NCBI GenBank assembly: GCA_026027325.1 | Contig: JAMSLZ010000002.1 | Location: 1,302,001 to 1,366,000, forward strand | Source: Actinomucor elegans | Taxonomy: Eukaryota; Mucoromycota; Mucoromycetes; Mucorales; Mucoraceae | Length of the DNA stretch: 64,000 nucleotides | Direction of reading: 5' to 3' | Shown: positions 42,027-52,800 of the stretch, piece after piece | Numbering within the stretch: the first letter of the stretch is position 1 | Layout: each line of letters opens with the position of its first letter | The notes under the pieces: generated by a model | What the model was told of the DNA's origin: nothing | Databases searched by the model: none | What the model saw: only the letters and a program-made list of their open reading frames with translations | Made by a program: the position numbers and the translations under genes

Positions 42027-42934
42027 AAAATTATATGAGAGTTAGATGCATAATGACCCGGATATATATCTAGAACATAGACCTATAACATAACATCTTC
42101 TTAAATCCTCTTCACCACACTTAGATAGACGATTAGTATAAATAGGTTTAGTTTAGACATAGTTATAGGATCTTCATCTATATATTCATCTTTGTTAATA
42201 AAGCACAGTCTCAAAAAGTACTCTTTTTAGTCTTCTTTATTATTCACTGTGCAAACACAACAATCAGCCATAAAAATCGTTTAAAGCGATATAACTGGCC
42301 CAAAAAGCATCAGCATTGGGCTGTAGACGATTGGAAACGTGTAGTTTGGTCAGATGAAACGAAAATAGACGTTTGGGGTTCCGATGGATGCAAGTACTAC
42401 TGGTCTAGGCCCGGCGACTCATTAAAACCCCATCATATCGACGTTACAGTTAAGCATGGGAATGGCAGCCTTATGATGCGGGGCTGCATGACCTACTGGG
42501 GGCCTGGATATGCTTGCCAAATTTACGATGGAGCAATGAATGCCGAAGATTACCAAGGTACAGTGACTCGCAAAACTGTTCAAATGTTTGACATTTTTTT
42601 ATAAATCGTATTCAAAATCAAACTTTTCTATCGCTGATTTTGATGTCACTTATATTGTTGTAAAGAGCAAATCGTGTAGATTACATTCAAAAAACTTTGG
42701 TCAAATATTTCCATTTATGGAATAGTTATTGTGACTTCAATTTGATTTATACATTTGAACAGTTTTGCATGCACAAGCTAAAATGGAAAAATCGTTGAAC
42801 CACAAGTTGGCTTTTATTCCAAGGTCTCTTATATTTAACATATGTCTTGGCTAACATATGAAGAAGATTTTACTACAATTATACGCTCACATTATATATC
42901 AACTTTTCCAATTTAAGTCTAAATATTGTTGGAC

Positions 42935-44442
42935 ATGCGCGCTATATCAACCGATCAACGTAACCAAATCATATCTCTTCTAAATTCCGGTCAAAGTGAT
43001 TCGTAAAGTATCTGAAAAGGTTGGAGTTAGCATCGGTACTGTATTCAACATCAGTAGATTAGAATGTTCTGGAAGAAAACTGTGCAAAAGTGGTAGACCC
43101 GAGGCCCTGTCTGGTGCTGATAAACGATATTGTGTACGTTTGATTACTAAAGGCAGAATGGATAACGCTGTTAAAGTCAAGAAACAGCTTCAAATTGATC
43201 ATGGAATCCATGTTAGCGCTGATACTATTCGTAGAGCTCTCCGTAAGGAGGGTTTGGGAGCTATTGAAAAGAAGAAGAAGCCTATGCTAAGTGTAAAAAA
43301 TGCCAGAAAAAGGCTCGCATGGTGTAAAGCTCATCGTTATTGGACAATTGATGACTGGAAACGTGTGGTATGGTCAGATGAGACCAAAGTAAATCGCTTC
43401 AATTCGGATGGACGCACTTGGGCCTGGATTCGGGATGGTCAAACGTTGCAACCGCGACATATTAATGCTACGGTAAAACATCTGGAGGAGGTAGTATTAT
43501 GCTTTGGAGTGCGATTACATACGCTGGTGTTGGATGGATGTGCAAAATTGAAGGCCACATGGATAAAACACTATATAAGGAGATCTTAGAAGACGAACAG
43601 AGACAAACGATCGATTTTGCATGCGAAAATTTGGGTCTCCGGCGTGACCAAATCATATTCCAGCAGGACAACGACCCCAAACACACTTCAAATCTCGTAA
43701 AAGACTACCTTAAAGAACAGGAGTACCAAGTCATGGACTGGCCACCACAGTCACCAGACCTCAATCCTATCGAGAATATGTGGAGGTTATTGAAACTGCG
43801 CTTAAATGAGTATGAAGCACCTGCAAAAGGTATGAACGACCTGTTCGAAAGATCGAAGGAAGTTTGGTATGACATCATTAAGAAGGAGGAGTGCCAAAAG
43901 GTTATAGAAAGCATGCCAGAGCGTATTCAACAGTGTATCAAGGCTGTCGTATACACGCTTATATTCACAGGCTATACATACGACATGTCTCAATTAAAGC
44001 TATATCTAACTGCGTAACTGATTGACCCGTCAAACAGGTTTCACCAATCAAGCAATCACGCATAATCAATTAAGCTTCTAGATCGATTCATCATCACTTG
44101 TCATTAACATTACTCATCAGTAATAATACAAGAACCAATACAAGAACAGTACGTTTACTTGTATAAACTAATTCTACCGTAACTTGCAAGTAATCGGCTA
44201 AACATGAATTATTGTTTCATTCATTCATTCTCAGCAGTACCTGTCAATCGGTTAAACATAAGACCTTTAACTAATATAAATACACCTACATTTTATGATC
44301 GAAATAAACAATGAATAACTATCTTATTACCAATCAGTAATCTGATTACTTATACAAGTCTTATTATTATTATTACGTGAATCTTTGGTCTTTAGCTACT
44401 TCGGATTCAACAAAGGCAAAAGGTTACTGGACAAAGTATTAA
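42935..44442 (+). pseudogene. Tc1-C transposase, frameshifted and LTR-interrupted
   Basis: The start MRAISTDQRNQIISLLNSGQ is followed by a frameshift near 42995. The body (IRKVSEKVGVSIGTVFNIS..., first Asp in VVWSDETKVNRF) follows. A second frameshift near 43475 precedes IMLWSAITYAGVGWMCKIEG, QQDNDPKHTSN (Asp) and DLNPIENMW (Glu). The last codons (KAKGYWTKY) lie beyond the LTR8 insertion. All catalytic residues remain, but the frame is broken. Confidence 0.92.
43945..44412 (+). repeat. Solo LTR, family LTR8 (468 bp)
   Basis: It runs TGTCGTATACACGC...CTTCGGATTCAACA with duplication AAGGC at 43940-43944 and 44413-44417, inside the end of the Tc1-C transposase. It is the only copy in the window; its internal element is unknown. 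Confidence 0.9.
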
Positions 44443-45209
44443 ATGCCGTTTAAACACTGATATTTGTCATATTTGATATCCGTGCAAAACTGTTCAAATG
44501 ATATTCTGATTTTCTGTGTCCGATTAAATTCCTTAAAATAGCAATTTATTAATAAATTTTTTTTGAATACATTCCTGACTCTTTTCTCTTTCGAATGATA
44601 TTAATTATATGGTATGTTGATAATGAAGAACTTCAGGTTTGAACCCGATATTTAAAAAAGTATCAAACATTTGAACAGTTTTGCGAGTCACTGTAGATAC
44701 TCACGGGCTTCTAACGCCCAAGTTAACCTACACAAGACTCAAGCTCTTTCTCTTTCTAGCAAGCCTATTCTAAACTCGTCTCTCTGGAGCTCTCCACTGC
44801 TATCTCATAGTATAGATCAATGGCATGATTGCACAGCTGCTGGTCCTCTTATATTCAGTGACTTACAATACTGTCCGCATGTTTTGCAATTTTAGCTTCA
44901 CATTATCATTACTCGCTCGATAATGGCTGCAAAAATATAAGAATAATATCATTTGAAAGCCCAACAAAATCACTACAATTCCTTCAAACCCCAAATCATA
45001 TGACTTTTTTAATATAGAGTACTAATCGTTTACAAAAAGGAACATCATGCGGACAGTATTGTGAGTCAATTTTTAGATGCGAAATTCAACCCATAAGTTG
45101 AACATGATGGAAACTAATTCAAAAACAAAGTTATCTTTCATCGCGCATACTCTCATTAATTCATTAAATCACAATCTTATTATACATTCTTAATTTTATT
45201 TCATAAGTG

Positions 45210-46734
45210 ATGAGATCCATATCTTGTTGTAAACGCTCATGATTATATCAGTAAAGAAGAGGTTGTATAGGCTTTGGTAGCCATATGCCCACCTTTATGA
45301 ATAGCTTGAAGATGTAACTCATTATTACCCGAATCCAGAATATGAACAACTGTGTAATTATTACGCTTTATTATAAAACAAGAAATAGCAGTAAAAGACA
45401 AATTCCTAATCGAGTGTTATGCCGAGATATAAATGCTTACCTTTATTTACAGTCCGATATGGTACCGCAGTATGTCGGCCATCATCATCATCTTGGAATA
45501 TCAGCAAGTCACTATGAGCCGCGCAGTCAACAAGCTACTAGCTTACGTATACCCATAATATCATTAGTCAACCGCAGCAAGCTGAAAAGTATAAAAGGAC
45601 GAGCTCTTAGCTGATTAGAAAAAGATCATTCGAAATTTAATTTTGAAATAAAAAGACTTACCACAGTTTTGATATTATTCTTCTGTTCTTTTATTATAAT
45701 CCTCTTTCTATCCACGTACACAACAAAATATCATTGGCGATCTCCAAGCAGGCTATTCCATTCGCCAGGTTGCCTATCGCACCAATGTTGGGCGCACGAC
45801 AGTCAATAAAGTCGCCGCGGAACACTTACCTAATCGAAAGAAGCCAAAAGGAGGTAAACCTTTAAAGCTTAAAGAAGCGGATAAAAGATATTGCGTGCGA
45901 CAGATTACAAGAGGAGGCCAGGGAAACGCAATAAGTGTTCAAAAACAATTGTCATTTGACTTTGGTTTATCTGTTTCACCGCAGACCGTGCGTAGGGCAC
46001 TCAAGGCCGAAGGCTTAGGATCTATGGAAGAGGAAACGAAGCCAAACCTCAATGCCAAAAACATACGTGAGCGATTTAGCTTGGGCAAAAAAGTATGATC
46101 TGAGGACTATACGATAGCCGATTGGAGAAGGGTTATTTGGTCTGATGAGACTAAGATAAACCGCTTCTGCTCTGATGGTCGTACTTGGGCTTGGATTCGA
46201 GACAATGAGCCACTACAAGATCGCCTCATAAAGCAAACAAAAAAGCATGGTGGAGGAAGCATCATGATTTGGAGTTGCATATCTTGCATTGGAGTTGGAT
46301 GGACGTGTAAGATCGATTCCATAATGGACAAGGAGGTTTATGGGACAATTCTGCGTGATGAACTGAGGAAAACGGTAAAGCTGGTCAGCCAAGAAACACG
46401 ATTAAGAACCAATCAGATCATCTTTCAACAGGATGACGACCCAAAACATACTTCTGGTATGGTCAAAGACTACCTCAAAAAACAAAAATTCGTAGTAATG
46501 GACTGGCCATCTCAACCTCCTGATCTTAATTCAATTGAGCATATGTGGGCCTTAGTCAAAAGACGACTAAATTACTATGATACTCCGCCTTCTGACATGC
46601 AAGAGCTTTTTGAACGTGCTACAGACGTATGGTACCACAAAATTACCAAAGAAGAATGTTTGAATGTTATTGATAGTATGCCTTTACGCTGTGACGCTGC
46701 CATTAAAGCGAAAGGCCGCTGGACCGATTATTAA
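45210..46734 (+). pseudogene. Tc1-D2 transposase, broken
   Basis: After the first codons the gene is split by LTR2. From 45726 it resembles D1 (SIRQVAYRTNVGRTTVNKVA...). A one-base insertion near 46070 (RERFSLGKKV) shifts the frame, which recovers in TIADW. Changes at key places include DDDPKH for DNDPKH and LNSIE for LNPIE. It is not expected to be active. Confidence 0.9.
45225..45725 (+). repeat. Solo LTR, family LTR2 (diverged copy)
   Basis: It runs TGTTGTAAACGCTCATG...CGTACACAACA, related to 341-1162. The exact right boundary is uncertain because the D2 sequence after it resembles the LTR end. No clean duplication was found. Confidence 0.7.
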
Positions 46735-47179
46735 AGCAGATTTATCAATAAACAAATTTTGTGAACCCCTACTCACAATACTGTCCGCATGATGTTCCTT
46801 TTTGTAAACGATTAGTACTCTATATTAAAAAAGTCATATGATTTGGGGTTTGAAGGAATTGTAGTGATTTTGTTGGGCTTTCAAATGATATTATTCTTAT
46901 ATTTTTGCAGCCATTATCGAGCGAGTAATGATAATGTGAAGCTAAAATTGCAAAACATGCGGACAGTATTGTAAGTCACTGTACCTAGGATTTCCGCTAT
47001 ATTCATCAACCAAACAAAGAGACTCGTACCTCAATGCTCTTTTAGATAAAATACGAGATGCATGCAATATTCATTCTCAAAGGTCTTTGTCTATCCGTGG
47101 ACGAGTCACCATTCTCAACACGCTCATCTTATCCAAGTTATGGCATGTAATACGTGTTACTTCCGTTCCTCTGTCATTC

Positions 47180-47488
47180 TGTTGTGTTTGCACAGTGAAA
47201 TAATAAAGAAGACTAAAAAGAGTACTTTTTGAGACTGTGCTTTATTAACAAAGATGAATATAAAGATGAAGATCCTATAACTATGTCTAAACTAAACCTA
47301 TTTATACTAATCGTCTATCTAAGTGTGGTGAAGAGGATTTAAGAAGATGTTATGTTATAGGTCTATGTTCTAGATATATATCCATCTGAGACATGAATCT
47401 TAAACATATCAACTCGTAAGTGCTTCCGTAAAGATGAGATTGATAATGAATAAGTTATTATTCATACAATAGTCTCTATTCTATAACA
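47180..47488 (-). repeat. LTR1 copy joining LINE and Ty3 sequences
   Basis: It is 309 bp, TGTTGTGTTTGCAC...CTATAACA. The flanks CATTC and GGGCA do not match: the left is LINE and the right is a truncated Ty3 gag. It probably marks a recombination between two LTR1 copies. Confidence 0.9.
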
Positions 47489-48800
47489 GGGCAAGACACA
47501 ATACAAATAAGAGGAAGGATCAATCTTTTTATTTTCAGTATCATCAGCTCCATAATAAATATCTTCATGATCATCTGCTTCAATATAGTTCAATTGTGAG
47601 CGCTTCTCAGATGGACAATCTCTTTGGTAATGTCCAAATCCTTCACAGTTGTAGCATCGGATTTCTATACGTGAAGAATTATTAAAACCCCCACCTCTAG
47701 CACCCCGATTCTGATGGCCACCACGACCTCCACGACTACCACGACCATGAAAACCACCACGAGGAGAACCGCCACGAGGAGAGCCACTACGACTATGAAA
47801 ACCACCACGGCCACGAAAGCTGCCCCCAGAGCTGAACGACTTCATCATGTTGAACAATTCTTTACGTTCGGCAACTGATAAATCCATAGGATCATCCACC
47901 TGGTATTCCGATACCGCAGATGAACTACGAAAAACAGGAACAGCATTCAAACGATTGCCCTCATAAGTATGTGCCGCCCGAATGGCGTCAGACAACACTG
48001 GCTCCTCCATAAAGATGCTATCTTTGATGTATATACGAGCATTAGGGTCTTTCAAACCCGCCAAAAACTTGTCAACCGCTTCTTCATCAGTCATCTTTGG
48101 AATGCTGAGTTTAATAGTCATAAACTCTTGCACATATTGTGCGATAGTAGATGATTGTCGAAGGTTGCGTATCTTGTCTCTTGCAACCGAGATCGAGTTC
48201 TCTGGCTTGAAGTAATGCTCGTAACTCCGTTTTAAAATGTAGCCAATCTTCAGGAGCATTATTCAATAAACGTAAATTATGATACCAGACCTTAGCCGCA
48301 CCCGATAATAAGGTCACACCTAATTTAGCTGTCTTTGTAGATGTAAACTCCTTGAGTGCTGAATAATCATCAATGGACTGGATCCATGATTCAATGATAT
48401 GGGGATCCCTGGATCCATCATACTTTCTAGGTTTTTCAATAAACTCGAGTTCATCATCTTTGTTTGATTTAGAAAGGATAACTTCTTTCAATATTTCAGC
48501 GATCTTCAAAATATTACTATTATCTGTCGTTGAGACCCCTTCTTGTGTAGACATGTTGTTAATAATATTTGTTCCAAAAAACTTCGTTGCAAATTTGTGA
48601 GCTACTGTTTTCCAATGTTCTTCTCTTTGTATAGTTGATTTTAATCTTTCTTCTTCAGTAAACTGACCAGTTGATGTCTTTCTTAATTTGCTGTTATAAT
48701 AATCAATGTCGTCTTGATATTTGAGTAGCTTTACGGTCCTTTCTTCTATTTCAAATTGGTTCTTTAATTTCTTGAGTTCTTCTTCAGATAAGTATTCCAT
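47489..48800 (-). pseudogene. Ty3-3 gag, frameshifted and truncated
   Basis: It starts MEYLSEEELKKLKNQFEIEE and reads without a stop into the Gag core (EKPRKYDGSRDPHIIESWIQ). This shows that the leader and Gag were once one frame, unlike in Ty3-2. A frameshift near 48200-48220 precedes HYFKPENSISVARDK. An RGG-rich stretch (FRGRGGFHSRSGSPRGG...) and the knuckle CYNCEGFGHYQRDC follow. It ends at YLYCVLPC, where LTR1 begins. Confidence 0.92.
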
Positions 48801-48874
48801 TCACTCAATAATATATATATATATAAATATATTTTAACTATAATAAACGATCAATTGGTTCTGATGCTACCAAA

Positions 48875-49028
48875 TGTCGTGTGCCGAGATATATGTTTTA
48901 TAGTCGATTCCAATAAACGTGTACAATAGATTATATATGAGATAAAAGATACTCTTTATTATTCTAAGATGCAATTGATATTTATACTAATTAAAAAGGT
49001 TACACATCAAGATCGTGTGTACCTGACA
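48875..49028 (-). repeat. Ty3-3 5' LTR (LTR5)
   Basis: It is 154 bp, TGTCGTGTGCCGAG...GTGTACCTGACA. An older LTR5 end fragment follows at 49029-49057. Confidence 0.88.
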
Positions 49029-49099
49029 CACTAAAATATACATCTCTGCTCACGACAGCAGTTATATCCACCACACATCCGGAAGTAAGCAAAAAATAT

Positions 49100-49181
49100 C
49101 GTCGCCTGCAGGATTTGAACCTGCGCACGCAGAGCGTATATGATTTCTAGTCATACTCCTTAACCACTCGGACAAAGCGAC
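49100..49181 (-). tRNA. tRNA-Ser (anticodon AGA)
   Basis: The reverse strand folds as an 82-nt class II tRNA without CCA. Acceptor GTCGCTT pairs with AGGCGAC and discriminator G follows. The D-arm includes GTCCGAGTGGTTAAGG. The anticodon stem TATGA/TCATA encloses CTAGAAA, giving anticodon AGA (49146-49148). A long variable arm and T-loop GGTTCAAATCC follow. No intron is seen. Confidence 0.95.
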
Positions 49182-49192
49182 AGAGTTGTTTT

Positions 49193-49873
49193 TGTAAAAG
49201 CCAATATTAGTCAACTCTCAGTGGTTACTAATATATTTCCAAATATAGACAATTATAACCAAAAGTAGAAACTGAGTTATAATTGATCCAATCAAAATAA
49301 GTATGAGTTTTAAGTGAAGAATTAATGATGTTTATTCAATGATGCTTTTGGGTATTTATATTCTTTTTCTATTGAGAAATGTCTATGATTAAAATAGAAA
49401 ATAAATCACTTTAAAAAAATAATAATTATAGAAATTAATGATTTATTATAAGTTAGAAATTTTTTATAAATTAATATAATAATATAGAAAATATGTCTAT
49501 TATAATGATTAGCAAGCGATTATGTCATTATATTCCTTATCTGTAATATATTTATTATAAAATTTTCATATTTAATCTAATAGAGACATATCTCATTGTA
49601 TATACAAAGACATATGATCCAGTTAAATGGGTAATAATAATATATCATGACAATTATATACAAAGTGAGGTGACTTGCTTATGTGATTATATCTGCTTCT
49701 TTCTTTTGATATTTCGTCTGGTGATTGAAGTATTCGGCGTAAATCGCCTCTTCTTGGATTGTTTCTTACGTAACTGTATTTCAAGCTCGACCGGAACATC
49801 TTTCATTAGTTCATCCATTGAAGAGGTAATACCAGAAGTTACTTGCTGAGGATTAATCACCGGAAGCTTGACA
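49193..49873 (-). repeat. Ty3-4 3' LTR (LTR6) with a MITE insertion
   Basis: It is 457 bp once the 221-bp MITE and its 3-bp duplication are subtracted. It matches 62204-62660 and the solo copy at 28007. The last 61 codons of Pol lie inside it. Confidence 0.93.
49374..49594. mobile_element. 221-bp MITE (PIF/Harbinger-type)
   Basis: The duplication ATT (49371-49373 and 49595-49597) flanks it. The ends GAGAAATGTCT and, reversed, GAGATATGTCT form an inverted repeat. Empty sites exist in the LTR6 copies at 28007 and 62204. It is noncoding and nonautonomous. Its ends differ from the GAGCTACATTA modules of composite 1 but start with the same GAG. Confidence 0.85.
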
Positions 49874-52800
49874 TTACCCCCTTCGTGGCTTTGTGATCGT
49901 CCTCGAACACCTTTGGGTACATCAGCTGAAACCATTGGATTATCTTCTTGAGCAATAATCGAAGGAGTAGAAAGAATAGCACTTGTCTTGGGATAAGTCA
50001 TTTCAGACCCGTCTTTGATCGCTGGATCATTCATCAGAGCATCTTGATAACTATTTTCTTCCATAGGCACTGCTGGAACTTGTTCAACCAACTTAGGAGT
50101 AGCAAAAGAATTATCTGGCGAGAACATCACATCATCATCATCATTGTCACTAGGTAATATAATAGGATCAACATTATCATTATGCGTATCAATATGATTT
50201 GTAGGATAAAACACATCACCAATAGACATTTTTTTTGAAGCGCCATTACTATCATGATCAGTAGTATTGGGTTTTTGAGCAACAATATCTTGCATATCAG
50301 TAGACCAAACTCGACGCGCCGCAGTTGGATCATACCATGGCTCCTCAGGACGTTCCCCTTTAGCTGCTTTTAGTCGATCAGCATGTACCAAGGACTTCAA
50401 TGGTTCACCTGCGAGTGTTTGTAATTTATATGTGCCATAATCAGGATGGGTGGCCACTACAATATAAGGCCCTTTGAATGTTGGTTCCAGACCATAACGT
50501 CCCTCGTGCGTTAGCATGACCATATCACCAATTTCGAAACTGACTTTTTTGATAGCTTTATCCCATCGAATCTTGTCTTTTTCAGCCATGGCCTTCAGCT
50601 TGAACTCTGCCGCAGCGCGATGTTGACCTAAATCCGCCAATTCTCTAGAAGTAATATCTGCAACAGTACGAGGATCATCAAAAGTTGTGGAATCAATATA
50701 AGGTTGCAATGTATCACCTGGTAATCGAGGCTCGCGTCCATATGTCAGATAAAAAGGCGAGAAACCTGTGGTTGAATGTATCCTAACCCGACAAGCCCAT
50801 AGAGCAGCATTAATGAAATCATCCCATCGATGAAGTGCACCATTTGTATATTTTCGTAACATTTGTTTAATAACACCATTAAAACGCTCAGCTTTACCAT
50901 TTGTACCACTATGGCGAAAATATTGTGTGCTACCCATAATATTATGTGGTAAAACGACGATTTTATTATCATTTACCTACTAATACTATAGATTTACCTA
51001 CTAATAATAATCTGCGAACCAATGAAATTAGAGCAATTATTTTCTATGGCTGCGCAATTAACAGTGCTTTGCTCATTTATTAGTGGTTACTCCTAATATT
51101 AGTGGAAAGCAGACAATAATGTTATGGGTTTAGTCAATATTATAACATAAATTGACAATAAGAAAGAAAAGCCTGAACTCCATTTTATTTGCAAACAATT
51201 TTTATGTATTCTTGTCTTTTGCCGATGAAAGCCAAATCTTGCAAACTTCTTATAAATGAGTACATGAAATTCTGATGCTTGTACGCAACAACATAATCCT
51301 CGTTTATTTTATTTACTAAAATGAACTCTGCTTTTCGTTTCAACGATCTTTTATGTAAATTCCTAGAAACGTTTAATTTCAACGTTTGTCAAAAATAATG
51401 TTGAACAATTGTCTTTCAAATGCGTTTATTATTCGTTGAAAAGTCTCTTATACAGGTCAGGTTGCAAAAAATTCTCTTGTAAATTACTCTTTTGGAAACA
51501 AGAACGAATCGCTAGTTCCATTTAATAAGCTGAGCACTTTCATTGCCGTGATTTAGCCTTTGGCTAATAGCTGTGTATTTAAAATGCTGAATGACATTAA
51601 GAATGAGCTGCCATTAAGTGTCTAATTTACTCAATTTTATGTTTAGTAAAATTATAGAATAAAGAAAGAAAGAAAGAAAAAAAGAAAATACATTGCGTTA
51701 AAAAAAAAAGAAATACATTGCGTAAAAAAAAAGAAATATATTGCGTAAAAAAAGAGATAAATTATTGTGTAAAAAAAAAAATAGGTCAAGTAGCGATTAT
51801 TAATTGCCAGTAATCTTAGTCATTATTGCTAGGCGGTTATTTAACTAGATGATTTATTGTCAAAATCATATATCCACTTCTCAAACTACAAAAAAACGCG
51901 TTCGTTTTTGGACTTTCGAGTAATTGATGATTATGATAGAATTCTTAATGACGATCGAAAGCTTCAAAAACATGCACGTTTTTTTAGGTGCTAGAAAACT
52001 ACAATCGATGAACATTTTTGCTGTCTGTTGGAAAATTAATCCGCATTGCTTGATAATAAACTAATTTTACTATAAAGATAAACAAGAGCATTAATCATAT
52101 TTTACATTTGGTTTTAAAGATTAACTGGAGCAACTAAATAGTCAATTAACATTATTGAATGATGAATATAGAACTGTATAACTTGGGTTATCCTGGTTCT
52201 ATATTTCTGATATTATGAAATAATTTCTTAAACATCAGGGAAATGGGTTAAATTTTTGATTAAGAAATGTTTTTACATTCTGTTGCAAGATTGCTAATAC
52301 CTTTCTCTCGAATTAATAACATGATATATAAAAACGAGTTAAATTATCTATAGTTTATATCTACTACAGAAAGTGTAAATACCTATTTTACTTTTGCTAT
52401 ATTATGATGAAGTCCTTTTGGAGGGAAGCTTTATATTATTTTCGGTGGTTTAAATACATAATCAATTCAGAGAACAATTTTATTTCAAAATAAAACGCTT
52501 TTTGCTCTTGTCTTCATGCTATTTACAAACGACTTAATATGCCAGCATTTTGCTCTAGATCTTGTTTAAATATATGATGAGAGATGATCTTGAACTCTTT
52601 CTCATTAGATTCACTTGAACGCACAAGACCTACACTGGCAACAATATCTTCAAACCGACAGACAGCGTAACTGTGTGCACCGCTACTGTGCAGCTCAACC
52701 AAAGCAATAGTCTTGTCATATTTGGTAGTTGCATTCTTTTTCGCTAAATCAACCAAAGCCAAATACTGTGGTCTACCATTGAATGAATGCTCGAAAAAGA

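Larger units (their letters stand above)
38350..42059 (+). mobile_element. Merlin-2, with accessory gene and a nested DD34E element
   Basis: The 9-bp duplication GGATATATA (38341-38349 and 42060-42068) flanks it. The ends GGATGTATCTGCAT and, reversed, GGGTCATTATGCAT carry a nearby CTCA block as in Merlin-1. It holds a transposase (from 38470) and a 312-residue second gene (41088-42026) on the same strand. A DD34E element (38962-40671) splits the transposase. Confidence 0.92.
38236..42262 (+). repeat. Solo LTR, family LTR1, split by Merlin-2
   Basis: The first part is 38236-38349 and the remainder 42069-42262, with duplication ATCAG at 38231-38235 and 42263-42267. Without Merlin-2 and its 9-bp duplication it is about 308 bp, like the other copies. 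Confidence 0.93.
37108..42558 (+). mobile_element. Tc1-B copy 2, nested and right-truncated
   Basis: It starts CAGTGGGTGAAAAAACTG after TA at 37106-37107. The outer motif AACTGTTCACGTG recurs in reverse at 37299-37323, giving a long subterminal inverted structure as in copies C and D. It carries a transposase gene with solo LTR3 and LTR1 insertions; LTR1 in turn holds Merlin-2. It stops at 42558, where Tc1-C begins, and its right terminus is missing. Confidence 0.85.
37463..42558 (+). pseudogene. Tc1-like transposase of Tc1-B, interrupted and truncated
   Basis: The N-terminal block (to about 37728) has a helix-turn-helix (YSVIAKRFGVSAGVVSKYNK). The frame resumes at 38093 (YGRLLTAQDAYKELLLFG...). 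It resumes again at 42263 with HKNRLKRYNWPKKHQHWAVD and VVWSDETKIDVWGSDG (first catalytic Asp), reaching YDGAMNAEDYQG before Tc1-C. Each interruption is a solo LTR with a clear 5-bp duplication (CTATA, ATCAG). Taking them out leaves one open frame, so the gene was intact when hit. The second Asp and Glu regions are lost. Confidence 0.88.
42561..44693 (+). mobile_element. Tc1-C, Tc1-like element
   Basis: TA (42559-42560 and 44694-44695) flanks ends CAGTGACTCGCAAAACTG. The inner reverse copy TTTGAACAGTTTTGCATGC is near 42755, and its partner is near 44486. Without LTR8 the element is about 1.66 kb. The left flank is Tc1-B and the right flank is a LINE remnant, so either the target was already a junction or the flanks recombined. 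Confidence 0.92.
44856..46981 (+). mobile_element. Tc1-D2, decayed copy of Tc1-D
   Basis: The ends CAGTGACTTACAATACTG match D1, including the inner reverse motif CATGCGGACAGTATTGT near 45048 and its partner. TA follows at 46982. It carries an extra ~500 bp of LTR2 (45225-45725) and a broken transposase. Confidence 0.93.
44696..47179 (+). pseudogene. LINE-type reverse transcriptase remnant, split by Tc1-D2
   Basis: The left piece (44696-44855) encodes YSRASNAQVNLHKTQALSLS and ends at GPLI. The right piece (46982-47179) resumes YLGFPLYSSTKQRDSYLNAL, then SIRGRVTILNTLILSKLWHV. This is the palm/thumb region of non-LTR retrotransposon reverse transcriptases. Tc1-D2 inserted at the TA of ATATAC; the left TA copy has mutated to TT. 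The left end is cut by Tc1-C and the right end by LTR1. Confidence 0.85.
47489..49028 (-). mobile_element. Ty3-3, truncated relative of Ty3-2
   Basis: It reads on the minus strand from a 154-bp 5' LTR (48875-49028) through the primer site (TTTGGTAGCATCAGAACC at about 48857-48874) into gag. Everything after the Gag zinc knuckle region is missing beyond LTR1. The 5' LTR begins 71 bp after the 3' end of tRNA-Ser and has the same orientation as the tRNA. Confidence 0.92.

Noticed and set aside
51655..51785. CRISPR-like array
   Set aside because: Units are simple A-rich tandem copies without unique spacers, in a eukaryotic CACTA element.
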